Positions 22,733-31,092 of a stretch of 37,394 nt of DNA are shown in pieces. The translations under genes and the position numbers were made by a program. The stretch spans positions 1 through 37,394 of the forward strand of contig JAQGHY010000153.1 of assembly GCA_028291455.1 (NCBI GenBank), in the 5' to 3' direction. The first letter of the stretch is position 1, and every line of letters starts with the position of its first letter. This DNA comes from Rubritepida sp. (GTDB lineage: Bacteria > Pseudomonadota > Alphaproteobacteria > Acetobacterales > Acetobacteraceae). The notes under the pieces are model-generated. The model saw only the letters and a list, made by a program, of their open reading frames with translations. It did no database searches and was not told where the DNA came from.

Positions 22733-23779
22733 ATGTCCGAACGCCTTCCCTTGACCGGCCGCTCCGTATGGTCCGGCGCCGAACTGCTCGCCGAGAGCGA
22801 CTGGATCTACCGGCTCGAAGCGCCGCATCTCGTGGAACTAGATCGTGCCATTGTGGCGACGCGCGCCAAGGCGCCGGAGAGCATCACCCGCGCCGATTTC
22901 CCGCTGCCGCTAATGGCGCCGATCCTTGCCGATATCGGCGAGGAGCTGGAGACCGGGCGCGGCATCGCGCGGCTGCGCGGCTTGCCGGTGGGCCGCTACG
23001 AGTCCGAGGACATCCAGCGGATGTATTGGGGCCTCTCGCTGTATGTCGGCCGGCCGCTGTATCAGAACAGCCGCGGCGAATTGCTGAGCGTGATCCAGGA
23101 TCGCAGCGCGGATCCGAAGTCACACTTTGCCGGCGAGACCGGCGTGAAATCCGCCACCGCCAAGGCGCTGTCCACGGACTCGCTGAACTTCCACACCGAT
23201 ACCTCGGATGTGATCGGCCTGCTTTGCGTGCGCAATGCGGCCAATGGCGGCCTCACCAAGGTGGCCAGCACGGCCAAGGCCTACAACGAAATCCTGGCAC
23301 AGCGGCCCGACCTGCTGGAGGTGCTGTTCCAGGACTACTGGCACTATCGCCCGGAGCAGGCGGAAGCCACCTTCCCGCTGCCGCTCTTCGGGGTGCGGGA
23401 CGGCAAGCTGACCAGCACCTTCTCTCCGGCAAATCTCCGCAAGGCTCAGGAATTTGCGGGTACGCCGCAGATGAGCGAGGCGCAGAAGGAGGCGCTGGAC
23501 CTGCTGCTGCGCGTCTGCGAGGCGCATTGCATCGTCTCCGCCTTTGAGCCCGGCGACGCGCAGTTCCTCAACAACCATGTCGTCAGCCACGGCCGCACCG
23601 CGTTCAACAACGACAACACCTCGGGCCAGAGCCGCTTTATGATGCGCGTCTGGCTCGCCACGCCCGACAGCCGGCCGATGCCGGAACAGTTCAGCGTGCT
23701 GTGGGGGGACACCGCGGCGGGCTCCGTGCGTGGCGGATCGCCGCAGGCCGGCGACGGCCGCCGCGTCGCCCACGCTTGA
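22733..23779 (+). CDS. TauD/TfdA-family Fe(II)/2-oxoglutarate dioxygenase
   Basis: Cytoplasmic dioxygenase of 348 residues from the ATG at 22733, with AGGAGA 6 bases upstream. The facial triad is visible as His154 and Asp156 (LNFHTDTSD) and a distal His, most likely His286 in VSHGRTAF. Arg301 or Arg305 (SRFMMRVWLAT) would bind 2-oxoglutarate. Archetypes hydroxylate taurine or 2,4-D, releasing sulfite or the ether-linked group, but this protein belongs to the broader clade represented in many catabolic clusters. Co-location with two flavin monooxygenases and a TTT importer suggests a multistep oxidative breakdown of a C-N, C-O or C-S linked acid. It is the last gene of the operon. Confidence 0.9.
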   Translation: MSERLPLTGRSVWSGAELLAESDWIYRLEAPHLVELDRAIVATRAKAPESITRADFPLPLMAPILADIGEELETGRGIARLRGLPVGRYESEDIQRMYWGLSLYVGRPLYQNSRGELLSVIQDRSADPKSHFAGETGVKSATAKALSTDSLNFHTDTSDVIGLLCVRNAANGGLTKVASTAKAYNEILAQRPDLLEVLFQDYWHYRPEQAEATFPLPLFGVRDGKLTSTFSPANLRKAQEFAGTPQMSEAQKEALDLLLRVCEAHCIVSAFEPGDAQFLNNHVVSHGRTAFNNDNTSGQSRFMMRVWLATPDSRPMPEQFSVLWGDTAAGSVRGGSPQAGDGRRVAHA

Positions 23780-23786
23780 TGGTAAG

Positions 23787-24284
23787 CTAATGCACCACGC
23801 TCCAGAGGGGGCGGTGGTGCATGGAGGCTGGCATGGCCTGGCGCGGCAGGCGGTGCCCGGCCTCGGCGGTCATCGCGGCGAAGCGCTGCGCGCCCCGTAG
23901 CGCGGGCGCGACTGAGCCGGGGCCGACCCAGTCCGAAAGGACATCCAGTGCCGTGAGGGTGTCTTGGTTCTGCAGCGCGGAGACGAGGCGCAGCATGGCG
24001 ACCTCGTCCGCGCCGAGGGAGGGGCAGCGGCAGCAGCGCACCTCGATGATGCGCTGGGCGGCGCTGCCCACCACCGACATCAATAGGTCGAATCCGACCG
24101 CGCCGGCCGAGGATACGCTGGCCAGCCGGAAGATCTCACGCCAGTCGGGGTGCGGTGTGCCAGGCCGCATCACGGGCGCGACCCAGGCACGCAATGCTCC
24201 GACGACGAAGAGCTCCTCAGGCCCGAGGTCGAGAACCGCACGCTCGCCGGGAACGGCGGCGTGAGCGGGGTTGCAAGGCTCCAT
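23787..24284 (-). CDS. uncharacterised Cys-containing protein behind a Fur-like operator
   Basis: I do not recognise this protein: 165 residues from the ATG at 24284, or 168 from a GTG at 24293. The GTG is only 2 bases from GAGG and the ATG 11, so the start is ambiguous. It is soluble-looking and mainly helical (EELFVVGALRAWVAPVM, AGAVGFDLLMSVVGSAAQRIIEV). A cysteine cluster CCRCP is at about residues 87-91 of the longer form, followed by SLGADEVAMLRLVSALQ and LTALDVLSDWV. The cluster could bind metal or a cofactor. It follows the 44-residue ORF within a few bases, so both belong to one transcript that starts at the operator at 24468-24490. Its last 11 codons lie inside a long inverted repeat. 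Confidence 0.7.
   Translation of the reverse strand: MEPCNPAHAAVPGERAVLDLGPEELFVVGALRAWVAPVMRPGTPHPDWREIFRLASVSSAGAVGFDLLMSVVGSAAQRIIEVRCCRCPSLGADEVAMLRLVSALQNQDTLTALDVLSDWVGPGSVAPALRGAQRFAAMTAEAGHRLPRQAMPASMHHRPLWSVVH
23790..23822. terminator. long inverted repeat between convergent genes
   Basis: ATGCACCAC (23790-23798) and GTGGTGCAT (23814-23822) are perfect 9-bp arms. Inside them GCTCC pairs with GGGGC (one G-T wobble) past a bulged G, leaving a 4-base AGAG loop. The hairpin begins 11 bases after the tauD-like stop and could end that transcript. At the same time it encodes the last residues (MHHRPLWSVVH) of the convergent unknown gene. No U-tract is present on either side. Confidence 0.5.
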
Positions 24285-24297
24285 GGAGGACACGACC

Positions 24298-24432
24298 TCA
24301 GCGCCGCGGCAGCGTGTCGGCGGGCACTGGTTCCCCCTGGGTGGAAGTATCGCGGCCGGAGGGCTTTGCGACGACCGGCACGGGTTCGGCCGGGGCCGTA
24401 AGCAGGAAGGGCGAGAGGGGAGCAGAATGCAT
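24298..24432 (-). CDS. 44-residue ORF, first gene behind the Fur-like operator
   Basis: A short reading frame not matching any family I know; it is Pro/Ala-rich and begins MHSAPLSPFLLTAPAEP. It lacks the R..YRL..T.. core of HemP/HmuP hemin-uptake proteins. AGGAG stands 10 bases before the ATG at 24432, and the Fur-like operator ends 36 bases upstream. The stop TGA is followed after 4 bases by a GTG start candidate of the next gene, consistent with coupled translation. Either a small iron-regulated protein or a leader peptide for the downstream gene. Confidence 0.5.
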   Translation of the reverse strand: MHSAPLSPFLLTAPAEPVPVVAKPSGRDTSTQGEPVPADTLPRR

Positions 24433-24467
24433 GGGGGCGTGTCTCCTGGCTGGCTTGAACGATTTTA

Positions 24468-24490
24468 TTGCGACTGATAGTGATTCGCAA
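24468..24490. promoter_or_regulatory. putative Fur-type operator in a divergent intergenic region
   Basis: TTGCGA (24468-24473) and TCGCAA (24485-24490) are perfect inverted arms around 11 bases reading CTGATAGTGAT, which itself resembles the classic Fur GATAATGAT unit. The right arm continues as TCGCAATTAGAA, matching the TCGCAATTGCGA block at 4388-4399. The site lies between the minus-strand 44-residue ORF and the plus-strand nitroreductase (24549), and could control either or both. Fur identity is inferred. Confidence 0.6.
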
Positions 24491-24548
24491 TTAGAATCTG
24501 CCCTGAAGATACAGACCGTCCCGGCCCCGCATGCCAGAAAGACCGCTC

Positions 24549-25151
24549 ATGCCCGATATCGCCTCTCCCTTTGCCCCCGCCCTGGCCGGATTGCTCGCCC
24601 GGGCCTCGGTCCCACCGCGGCTACTTCGCGCGCCCGGCCCCGACCGTCAGGTGCTCGACCGCGCTGTGTCCGCCGCCCTCTGCGCCCCCGATCATGGCGG
24701 GCTGAAGCCCTGGCGCTTCGTCTTCATCGAGGGTGTCGCCCGCGCGGCCCTGGGTGACGTGCTCGCCACGTCCATCGCGGCCCGGATGCCTGAGACACCG
24801 CCGGCGCGGCTGGATCTGGAGCGCGGGAAGCCGCTTCGCGCGCCTCTCGTCGTGGCCGCCGGTGCCGCCTTGCGCCACGACCATCCCGGCGTGCCCGCCT
24901 GGGAGCAGGAGGCCTCGGCCGCGGCAGGCATCATGAACTTCATGAACGCGCTGGACGCGCAGGGCTTCGGCGCCTGCTGGCTATCCTCTCCCGCCCTGCG
25001 CGACCCTGCGGTGAAGTTCGCACTCGGCTTCGCAGAGACGGATGCGCTGCTCGGCTGGATCTATATCGGCACGCCGGACCCGTCCTGGCAGCGCCCGGTC
25101 CGCCCCGCGCCCGAGGGTTTTCGCCGCGATTGGGTGCCAGGCACGCTGTGA
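24549..25151 (+). CDS. nitroreductase-family protein (YdjA-like)
   Basis: FMN-dependent oxidoreductase of the nitroreductase fold, 200 residues from the ATG at 24549. AGAAAG lies 7 bases upstream of that ATG, whereas the ATG 18 bases earlier has no ribosome-binding site. Visible family segments are SAALCAPDHGGLKPWRFVFIEG, where the FMN phosphate/ring-binding RxA..H..P/KPWRF pattern is expected, the helix SAAAGIMNFMNALDAQGFGACWLSSP, and the C-terminal LGWIYIGTPD. The APDHGG-KPWRF form and the short length point to the compact YdjA type. The physiological substrate of such proteins is unclear. The Fur-like site upstream hints at a link with iron, but that site may serve the opposite strand only. 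Confidence 0.88.
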   Translation: MPDIASPFAPALAGLLARASVPPRLLRAPGPDRQVLDRAVSAALCAPDHGGLKPWRFVFIEGVARAALGDVLATSIAARMPETPPARLDLERGKPLRAPLVVAAGAALRHDHPGVPAWEQEASAAAGIMNFMNALDAQGFGACWLSSPALRDPAVKFALGFAETDALLGWIYIGTPDPSWQRPVRPAPEGFRRDWVPGTL

Positions 25152-25248
25152 GGCGCGTGTAACAGAGCGCTTGCTCCAGCGCGAGCGCGTCGCGCAGTAT
25201 CGCTCAGGCGCCGCGGGGCGGCACCGGGACGACAAAGGAAAAACATCA

Positions 25249-25797
25249 ATGGATATCGTGGCGCGCGCGAAGGGATTGCTGCTGCAGCCGGAGAGCGAAT
25301 GGCGCGTCATCGCCGCCGAACCTACCGACATTCCCCGCATCTTCACTGGCTATGTGATGATCCTGTCGGCGATCCCTGCCATCGCCGGGTTGATCGGAAC
25401 CTTTCTCCTCGTCGGCGGAATCGTCAGCGTACCCTCGCTGCTGATCGCCACGGTCGTGGGCTATATCCTGGGCCTCGTAGGGATCTTCGTGCTCGGCAAG
25501 ATCATCGAGTTCCTCGCGCCCAAGTTCGGCGGGCCGCAGGATGGCATAGCGGCGATGAAGCTGGCCGGCTTTGCGCCGACAGCCTCCTGGGTCGCGGGCA
25601 TCGCGCTGCTTCTTCCCATGGTCGGTACGATCTTCGCCCTGATTGGCGGGCTCTACAGCATCTACCTGTTCTACGTCGGCGCGCCGATCGTGATGGGCAT
25701 ACCGCAGGACAAGGTGATCCCGTTCACGGTCTCGGTCTTCGTCGTGGCGATCCTGGTTAATCTCGTAATCGGCGCGGCTGTGGGCGTGCTGCGGTAG
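25249..25797 (+). CDS. Yip1-domain integral membrane protein
   Basis: Inner-membrane protein of 182 residues with the Yip1-family opening (VARAKGLLLQPESEWRVIAAE, a short amphipathic cytoplasmic segment before the first helix). It has about five transmembrane helices (IFTGYVMILSAIPAIAGLIG, SLLIATVVGYILGLVGIFVL, APTASWVAGIALLLPMVGTI, LIGGLYSIYLFYVG, FTVSVFVVAILVNLVIG). AAAGGA is 7 bases before the ATG at 25249. Bacterial members have no settled function; the eukaryotic relatives act in vesicle traffic. It is probably its own transcription unit, 97 bases after the nitroreductase gene. Confidence 0.85.
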   Translation: MDIVARAKGLLLQPESEWRVIAAEPTDIPRIFTGYVMILSAIPAIAGLIGTFLLVGGIVSVPSLLIATVVGYILGLVGIFVLGKIIEFLAPKFGGPQDGIAAMKLAGFAPTASWVAGIALLLPMVGTIFALIGGLYSIYLFYVGAPIVMGIPQDKVIPFTVSVFVVAILVNLVIGAAVGVLR

Positions 25798-25868
25798 CCT
25801 GCCTTTCGTGATCGGAGAGTCGCCCTTCCCAAAGTGCCACTTGCGGGCGGCTCCCGGCGGCCCCTAGC

Positions 25869-26065
25869 TTCTTCCCCAAGGAATTCGGCCCCGGCCGCTG
25901 CATGTTCGAGAGCAACTTCCGGTGGACAAGGGCATGTGCGGCTACGGCGTGCTCTGGAACGCCTTCAAGCGGCTCGCATCGGGGTATTCGCCGGAGGAGA
26001 AGCGCGCGCTGTTCAGCGGCACGGCTGCGCGGGTCTATCGCATCGCGGACCCCGCGGCCGGATAG
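25869..26065 (+). pseudogene. relic of an amidohydrolase (amidohydrolase_2) C-terminus, truncated and frameshifted
   Basis: Two reading-frame pieces together encode about 65 residues resembling the C-terminal end of amidohydrolase_2 (PF04909) enzymes. FFPKEFGPGRCMFESNF is in one frame up to about 25919; VDKGMCGYGVLWNAFKRLAS and SPEEKRALFSGTAARVYRIA continue in another to the TAG at 26063-26065. A single missing C (CCGG where CCCGG would restore NFPVDKG) explains the break. The rest of the enzyme, including the metal-binding barrel, is absent upstream, where a Yip1 gene stands. The left boundary is approximate. Confidence 0.75.
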
Positions 26066-26077
26066 TCTGCGCGGCCG

Positions 26078-26959
26078 CTATCTCTTCTGGCTTCTCGGAT
26101 CCAGCGCGTCCCGCAGCCCGTCGCCGACGAGGTTGAAGGCCAGCACCACCAGGAAGATGGCCAACCCCGGAAACACTGCCAGCCAGGGCGCGCCCTCGAT
26201 GAACCGCTGAGCCGAGTTCAGCATGCTCCCCCAGGATGGGCTCGGCGGCTGCTGCCCCAGGCCGAGGAAGCTCAGCGAGGCTTCTGCGATGATGGCTTCG
26301 GCGATGGCCAGCGTCGCCTGCACCAGCAGCGGTGGGATGATGTTGGGCAGCACATGCACCAGCCCGATCCGCCAGGGCGGATTGCCCATGGCGCGCGCCG
26401 CCTCCACCCAGTCCGTGTTGCGCGCTTCCAGCGCCATGCCGCGCGTCAGCCGCACGAAGATCGGCGAGGCAGAGATGGCGATGGCGATCATGGCATTCTC
26501 CAGCGCGGGGCCGAGAAAGGCGGCCAGCGCGATGGCCAGAATCAGGAAGGGGATCGACAGCATCGCATCGGCGATGCGGCTGATGACGATATCCACCCAC
26601 TTTCCGCCCAGCCCCGCGACCAGGCCGACGGGAACGCCGATCAGCACCGCACCGCCGACCGCGATGGTGCCGGCCATCAGGCTCGCCCGCGCGCCGTAGA
26701 GCACGCGGCTGAGCACGTCTCGGCCGTTCTCGTCCGTGCCGAAGAGATGCGTCAGCGAGGGCGGTTTGCGCAGGCGGGACCAGCTGGTCTCCAGCGGATC
26801 GAAGGGGGCGAGCCAGGGGGCCAGCGGTGCCGCGACCACGAAGATCACCACGATGATCAGGCCGAACATGGCGAGCTTATGCGCCATGAAGCGCCGCAGC
26901 GCGCGGCTGGCCGGGCTCTCGCCCGTCTCGATGGCGGTGCTGCCGGCCGTGCTGCTCAT
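26078..26959 (-). CDS. peptide ABC transporter permease, DppC-like
   Basis: Inner-membrane permease of the dipeptide/oligopeptide/nickel/glutathione ABC family, 293 residues. A long cytoplasmic N-terminus precedes the first helix (MFGLIIVVIFVVAAPLAPWL). Then come the family loop HLFGTDENGRDVLSRVLYGAR and the EAA motif EAARAMGNPPWRIGLVHVLPN that docks the ATPases. The C-terminal LAIFLVVLAFNLVGDGLRDALDPR is characteristic of DppC/OppC. The start at 26959 is set by the 4-base overlap with the dppB-like stop; the same frame is open much further upstream but encodes nothing family-like. It is the last gene of the six-gene operon. Confidence 0.93.
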   Translation of the reverse strand: MSSTAGSTAIETGESPASRALRRFMAHKLAMFGLIIVVIFVVAAPLAPWLAPFDPLETSWSRLRKPPSLTHLFGTDENGRDVLSRVLYGARASLMAGTIAVGGAVLIGVPVGLVAGLGGKWVDIVISRIADAMLSIPFLILAIALAAFLGPALENAMIAIAISASPIFVRLTRGMALEARNTDWVEAARAMGNPPWRIGLVHVLPNIIPPLLVQATLAIAEAIIAEASLSFLGLGQQPPSPSWGSMLNSAQRFIEGAPWLAVFPGLAIFLVVLAFNLVGDGLRDALDPRSQKR

Positions 26960-27903
26960 GCCGTGCGCAGCCGCGGGTTGATCGCCATGTAGAGCATGTC
27001 CGCGACGAGGCTCAGCATGACGAAGATCAGCGCGGTGGCCAGCACGACGCCCTGCACCACGGGATAGTCGCGGTTGAACACCGCATCCACCACCAGCTTG
27101 CCGAAACCGGGGATACTGAAGATCTGCTCGGTCAGCACCGCACCCGCCATCAGCCGGCCGAATTCGATGGTCCCCAGCGTCACCACCGGGATGAGCGCAT
27201 TGCGCAGCGCGTGCTTGCCGACGACGAGCCGCTCGCCGAGACCCTTGGCTCGTGCCGTACGCACATAGTCCTGGCTGAGCGCGCCCAGCATCGCCGCCCG
27301 GGTATGGCGCATCAGAACGGAGGCGACGCCGGTGCCGAGCACGAAGGCCGGCATGATCGTCGTCTGCAGGCTCATCCAGGGGTCTTCCCAGAGCGGCACG
27401 TAGCCGCTGGGCGGCAGCCAGCCGAGATCCACCGAAAAGAACAGGATCATCATGATGCCGAGCCAGAAATTCGGCATCGAAATCCCGAAGAGCGCGATGC
27501 CGTTGATCACCCAGTCGATCGGCCGGTCCCGCCACACCGCGCTCAGCACGCCGCAGGGCACGCCGATCAGCACGCCGATGACGAAGCTCATCAAGGCCAG
27601 CTGGAAGGTGACGGGCAGCTTGGTCAGAATCAGGTCACCGACCGGCATGTGGATGCGCCAGGAAAAGCCGAAATCTCCATGCAGCACGCGCCAGATCCAG
27701 CTGAGATATTGTTCCGCCAATGGCCGGTCCAGCAGCAGCTCCGCGCGGATCTGCGCGAGCACCACCGGATCGCCGCGTTCCTCGCCGGCGAGGATGAGGG
27801 CCGGGTCCCCCGGCATCAGCTGCTGCAGGGCGAAAACCATCACCGAGAGGATGAGCAGCGTGGGGATGACCTGGCCCAGCCGGCGGAGGAGGAAGAGCCA
27901 CAT
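26956..27903 (-). CDS. peptide ABC transporter permease, DppB-like
   Basis: Partner permease of 315 residues, beginning with the DppB/OppB signature MWLFLLRRLGQVIPTLLILSVMVF. The large loop LMPGDPALILAGEERGDPVVL and the pattern FQLALMSFVIGVLIGVPCGVLSA are typical. The EAA motif is RTARAKGLGERLVVGKHALRN. It would form the translocation pore as a heterodimer with the DppC-like protein, whose gene it overlaps by 4 bases. It lies 9 bases after the glutathione S-transferase stop. Confidence 0.93.
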   Translation of the reverse strand: MWLFLLRRLGQVIPTLLILSVMVFALQQLMPGDPALILAGEERGDPVVLAQIRAELLLDRPLAEQYLSWIWRVLHGDFGFSWRIHMPVGDLILTKLPVTFQLALMSFVIGVLIGVPCGVLSAVWRDRPIDWVINGIALFGISMPNFWLGIMMILFFSVDLGWLPPSGYVPLWEDPWMSLQTTIMPAFVLGTGVASVLMRHTRAAMLGALSQDYVRTARAKGLGERLVVGKHALRNALIPVVTLGTIEFGRLMAGAVLTEQIFSIPGFGKLVVDAVFNRDYPVVQGVVLATALIFVMLSLVADMLYMAINPRLRTA

Positions 27904-27912
27904 GCGGTACGC

Positions 27913-28530
27913 TCAGCCTCCCCGTGCGGCGGCGAGCTCGGCGTCCCTGGCATTCGCGCGCTGGATCGCCGGACGGGCCAAGACCCGCTCGGCATAGGCG
28001 GTGAACTCCGGCAGCTTCGGCACGATGCCGAACATCATCGTCCAGTTGAGCGCTATGCCCCAGAGGACATCGGCCGCGCTGAACCGCTCGCCGAGGATCC
28101 AAGGGCCGGGCGCCAGGGCCGCACGCAGCGTCTCGATCACCGTCTCGTAGCTGCCATACGGGCTCATCGCCGCCGGGGCGGGTTCGCGCTTGGTGGCGTG
28201 GTCCACGACGGCCGGCTCGAAGGAGGAGCCGTAGAAGAACAGCCAGCGCAGGAAGGGTCCGCGCAGCGGATCGCCGATCGGTGGCGCGAGGCCCGCTTGC
28301 GGAAAGCAGTCGGCCAGATAGAGGAAGATGGCGCCCTGCTCGGTGATCAGCGCGTCGCCGTCCACGATCGCCGGCACTTTACCCATGGGGTTGATGGCGA
28401 GATAGCCGGGCTGCCGGTTCTCGCCGGCCTTCAGGTCCATCACATGGAGGTCGAAGGGCGCGCCCAGCTCCTCCAGCAGCGACAGCGCTCCGGTGGAGCG
28501 CGTGTTGGGGCAATGGTAGAGCGTGATCAT
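27913..28530 (-). CDS. glutathione S-transferase family protein within a peptide-ABC operon
   Basis: Cytoplasmic 205-residue GST-fold protein. The thioredoxin-like N-domain reads ITLYHCPNTRSTGALSLLEE, with candidate catalytic Ser12, Thr10 or Cys7. Then come INPMGKVPAIVDGDALITEQGAIFLYL, carrying the cis-Pro and the gamma-glutamyl-binding TEQ. The helical C-domain includes WILGERFSAADVLWGIALNW, the conserved N-capping/Asp motif of GSTs. The start overlaps the stop of the peptide-binding-protein gene by 4 bases and the permease gene follows after 9 bases, so it is an integral member of the operon. This suggests that the imported peptide is glutathione or a conjugate, but GST homologues are also common next to unrelated genes. 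Confidence 0.9.
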   Translation of the reverse strand: MITLYHCPNTRSTGALSLLEELGAPFDLHVMDLKAGENRQPGYLAINPMGKVPAIVDGDALITEQGAIFLYLADCFPQAGLAPPIGDPLRGPFLRWLFFYGSSFEPAVVDHATKREPAPAAMSPYGSYETVIETLRAALAPGPWILGERFSAADVLWGIALNWTMMFGIVPKLPEFTAYAERVLARPAIQRANARDAELAAARGG

Positions 28531-30040
28531 TGCAGGCGGATCCCCTGCGGACGGATGACCCCGTCCGGCACATTCACGAAACCGGTGAGCCGCGCGGTAT
28601 GCGCGACGATGTTCTTGCGATGCCAGAGGTACACGCGGCTGCGGTCCTGCCGAATCGCGAGCTGCCAGATCTGCCCGTAGAGCGTGCGGCGCTTATCCGC
28701 ATCCGGCTCGATCCGGGCGGCATCCAGCATGCGGTCCACCTCGGGGTTGGAGTAGCGGCCGTCATTCTGCGGGCCGGTCGTGTTCATGAAGCTCCAGCTG
28801 TTGCCGTCGGGATCCACGCGGCCGGACCAGCCGAGCAGATACATCTCGAAGTCGCCGCGCTGCGCGGCTTGCAGACTGCTGGCGAATTCCATGGTGTTGA
28901 GGCGCAGGTCGAAACCGGCCTCGCGCACCATGGCCTGGATCACCTCGCCGACCTGGCGCAGATCGGGGCTGTTGGTGACGGTCAGCTCCACGCGGAGCGG
29001 CGTGGTGACGCCGGCCTCGCGCAGCAGCGCCCGCGCGCGCTCGACGTTGCGCGGCTCATTGCGGAAGTCCCGGATGAAGAAGGGGTTGGCCGGTGGCAGA
29101 GGCTGCGAAGCGGGGGTGAACATGCCCTGATAGACGACCTGGTTCAGCGCATCGCGGTCGATCGCCAGCTCGAAGGCGGCACGCACGCGAGGGTCACGTC
29201 CCAGCGGCGTCTGCCCTCGCACGCCGTTGCCGATGTTGAAGGTGATGGATTGGTAGCCGAGTTCGTCGCTGATCGAGGTGCGCAGGCGGGTGTTGCGCCG
29301 GACGGTCGGCACGTCGTCGGGGTCAATGGTCTGCACCATCTCCAGCGCGCCGGATTGCAGATTGGCGAGGCGCACCGTGCTGTCCGGGATGGGCAGGTAG
29401 GTGATGCGGTTCACGTGGATCGCCGCGGCGTTCCAGTATTCGGGGAAGCGCTCGACCACGATGCGATCCTGCGCCACGCGCTCGACGAAGCGGAAAGGAC
29501 CGGCGCAAACGGGATGGTTGCCGAAATTGCGGCCCGCAGACTCGGCGGCGCGCGGACTGACGATCATGCCGGCGCGGTCGGTGAGCTGGGAGAGGAAGGG
29601 CGCGGAGGGCGCCGTCAGCCGGATGCGGACCTTCAGCGGGTCCACCACCTCGACGGCTTCGATGGTGTTGATCTCGCCGCGGCGGAAGCTGCCCTGCATC
29701 GTCATGTGGCGGTTGAGGCTGTAGCGGACGCTCTCGGCATCCATCAGGTCGCCGTCGTGGAAGCGCACGCCCTCTCGCAGCGTGATGAGCATGGTACGCG
29801 GGTCTTCCCAGACGTAGCCGGTGGCGAGCTGGGGGACGATCTCGAGCCGTTCGTTGATGTCGAAGAGCTTGTCGCACATGCTCGCGAAGACGATGCGGCC
29901 GACGAAGGTGCGGGCCAGCGTTGGGTCCATGATGTCGGGGTCCTCACGCAATCCGATGCGGAGATTTCCCGTCGCGACCTGGGCCTGGACGGATACGGAG
30001 AGGCCGACGACGGCGCAGGCGGCGAGCAAGAGGCGTCGGA

Positions 30041-30044
<4 letters not shown>
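28527..30044 (-). CDS. peptide ABC transporter periplasmic binding protein (SBP_bac_5, DppA-like)
   Basis: Periplasmic receptor of 505 residues in the family 5 extracellular solute-binding proteins (DppA/OppA/GsiB/NikA). The signal peptide is MIRRLLLAACAVVGLSVSVQA. Family patterns are LRIGLREDPDIMDPT, FASMCDKLFDINERLEIVPQLATG, LREGVRFHDGDLMDAESVRYSLNRH, SAPFLSQLTDRAGMIVSP, GAGPFRF-type VCAGPFRFVERV and LLGWSGRVDPDGNSW. It overlaps the DppF-like gene upstream and the GST gene downstream by 4 bases each. Ligand specificity (dipeptide, glutathione, opine or other) cannot be read by eye. Confidence 0.93.
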
Positions 30045-31087
<1,043 letters not shown>

Positions 31088-31092
31088 GGGAG

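Noticed and set aside
24298-24432. Idea that the 44-residue ORF is HemP/HmuP
   Set aside because: The Fur-like site and size fit, but the conserved Arg/Tyr-rich core of HemP is absent; it is kept as unknown.
24170-24490. Minus-strand 106-codon frame starting inside the Fur-like operator
   Set aside because: Its start codon lies within the operator, and it overlaps both better-supported minus-strand ORFs in another frame with Arg/Pro-rich sequence.
26960-27535. Upstream extension of the DppC-like frame through the DppB gene
   Set aside because: The extension is an alternate-frame reading of dppB; the ATG at 26959 with the 4-base overlap gives a normal-length permease.
27211-28680. 489-codon plus-strand frame across dppB and the GST gene
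   Set aside because: Opposite-strand shadow spanning two genes with clear family motifs; composition is His/Arg/Glu-rich and unstructured.
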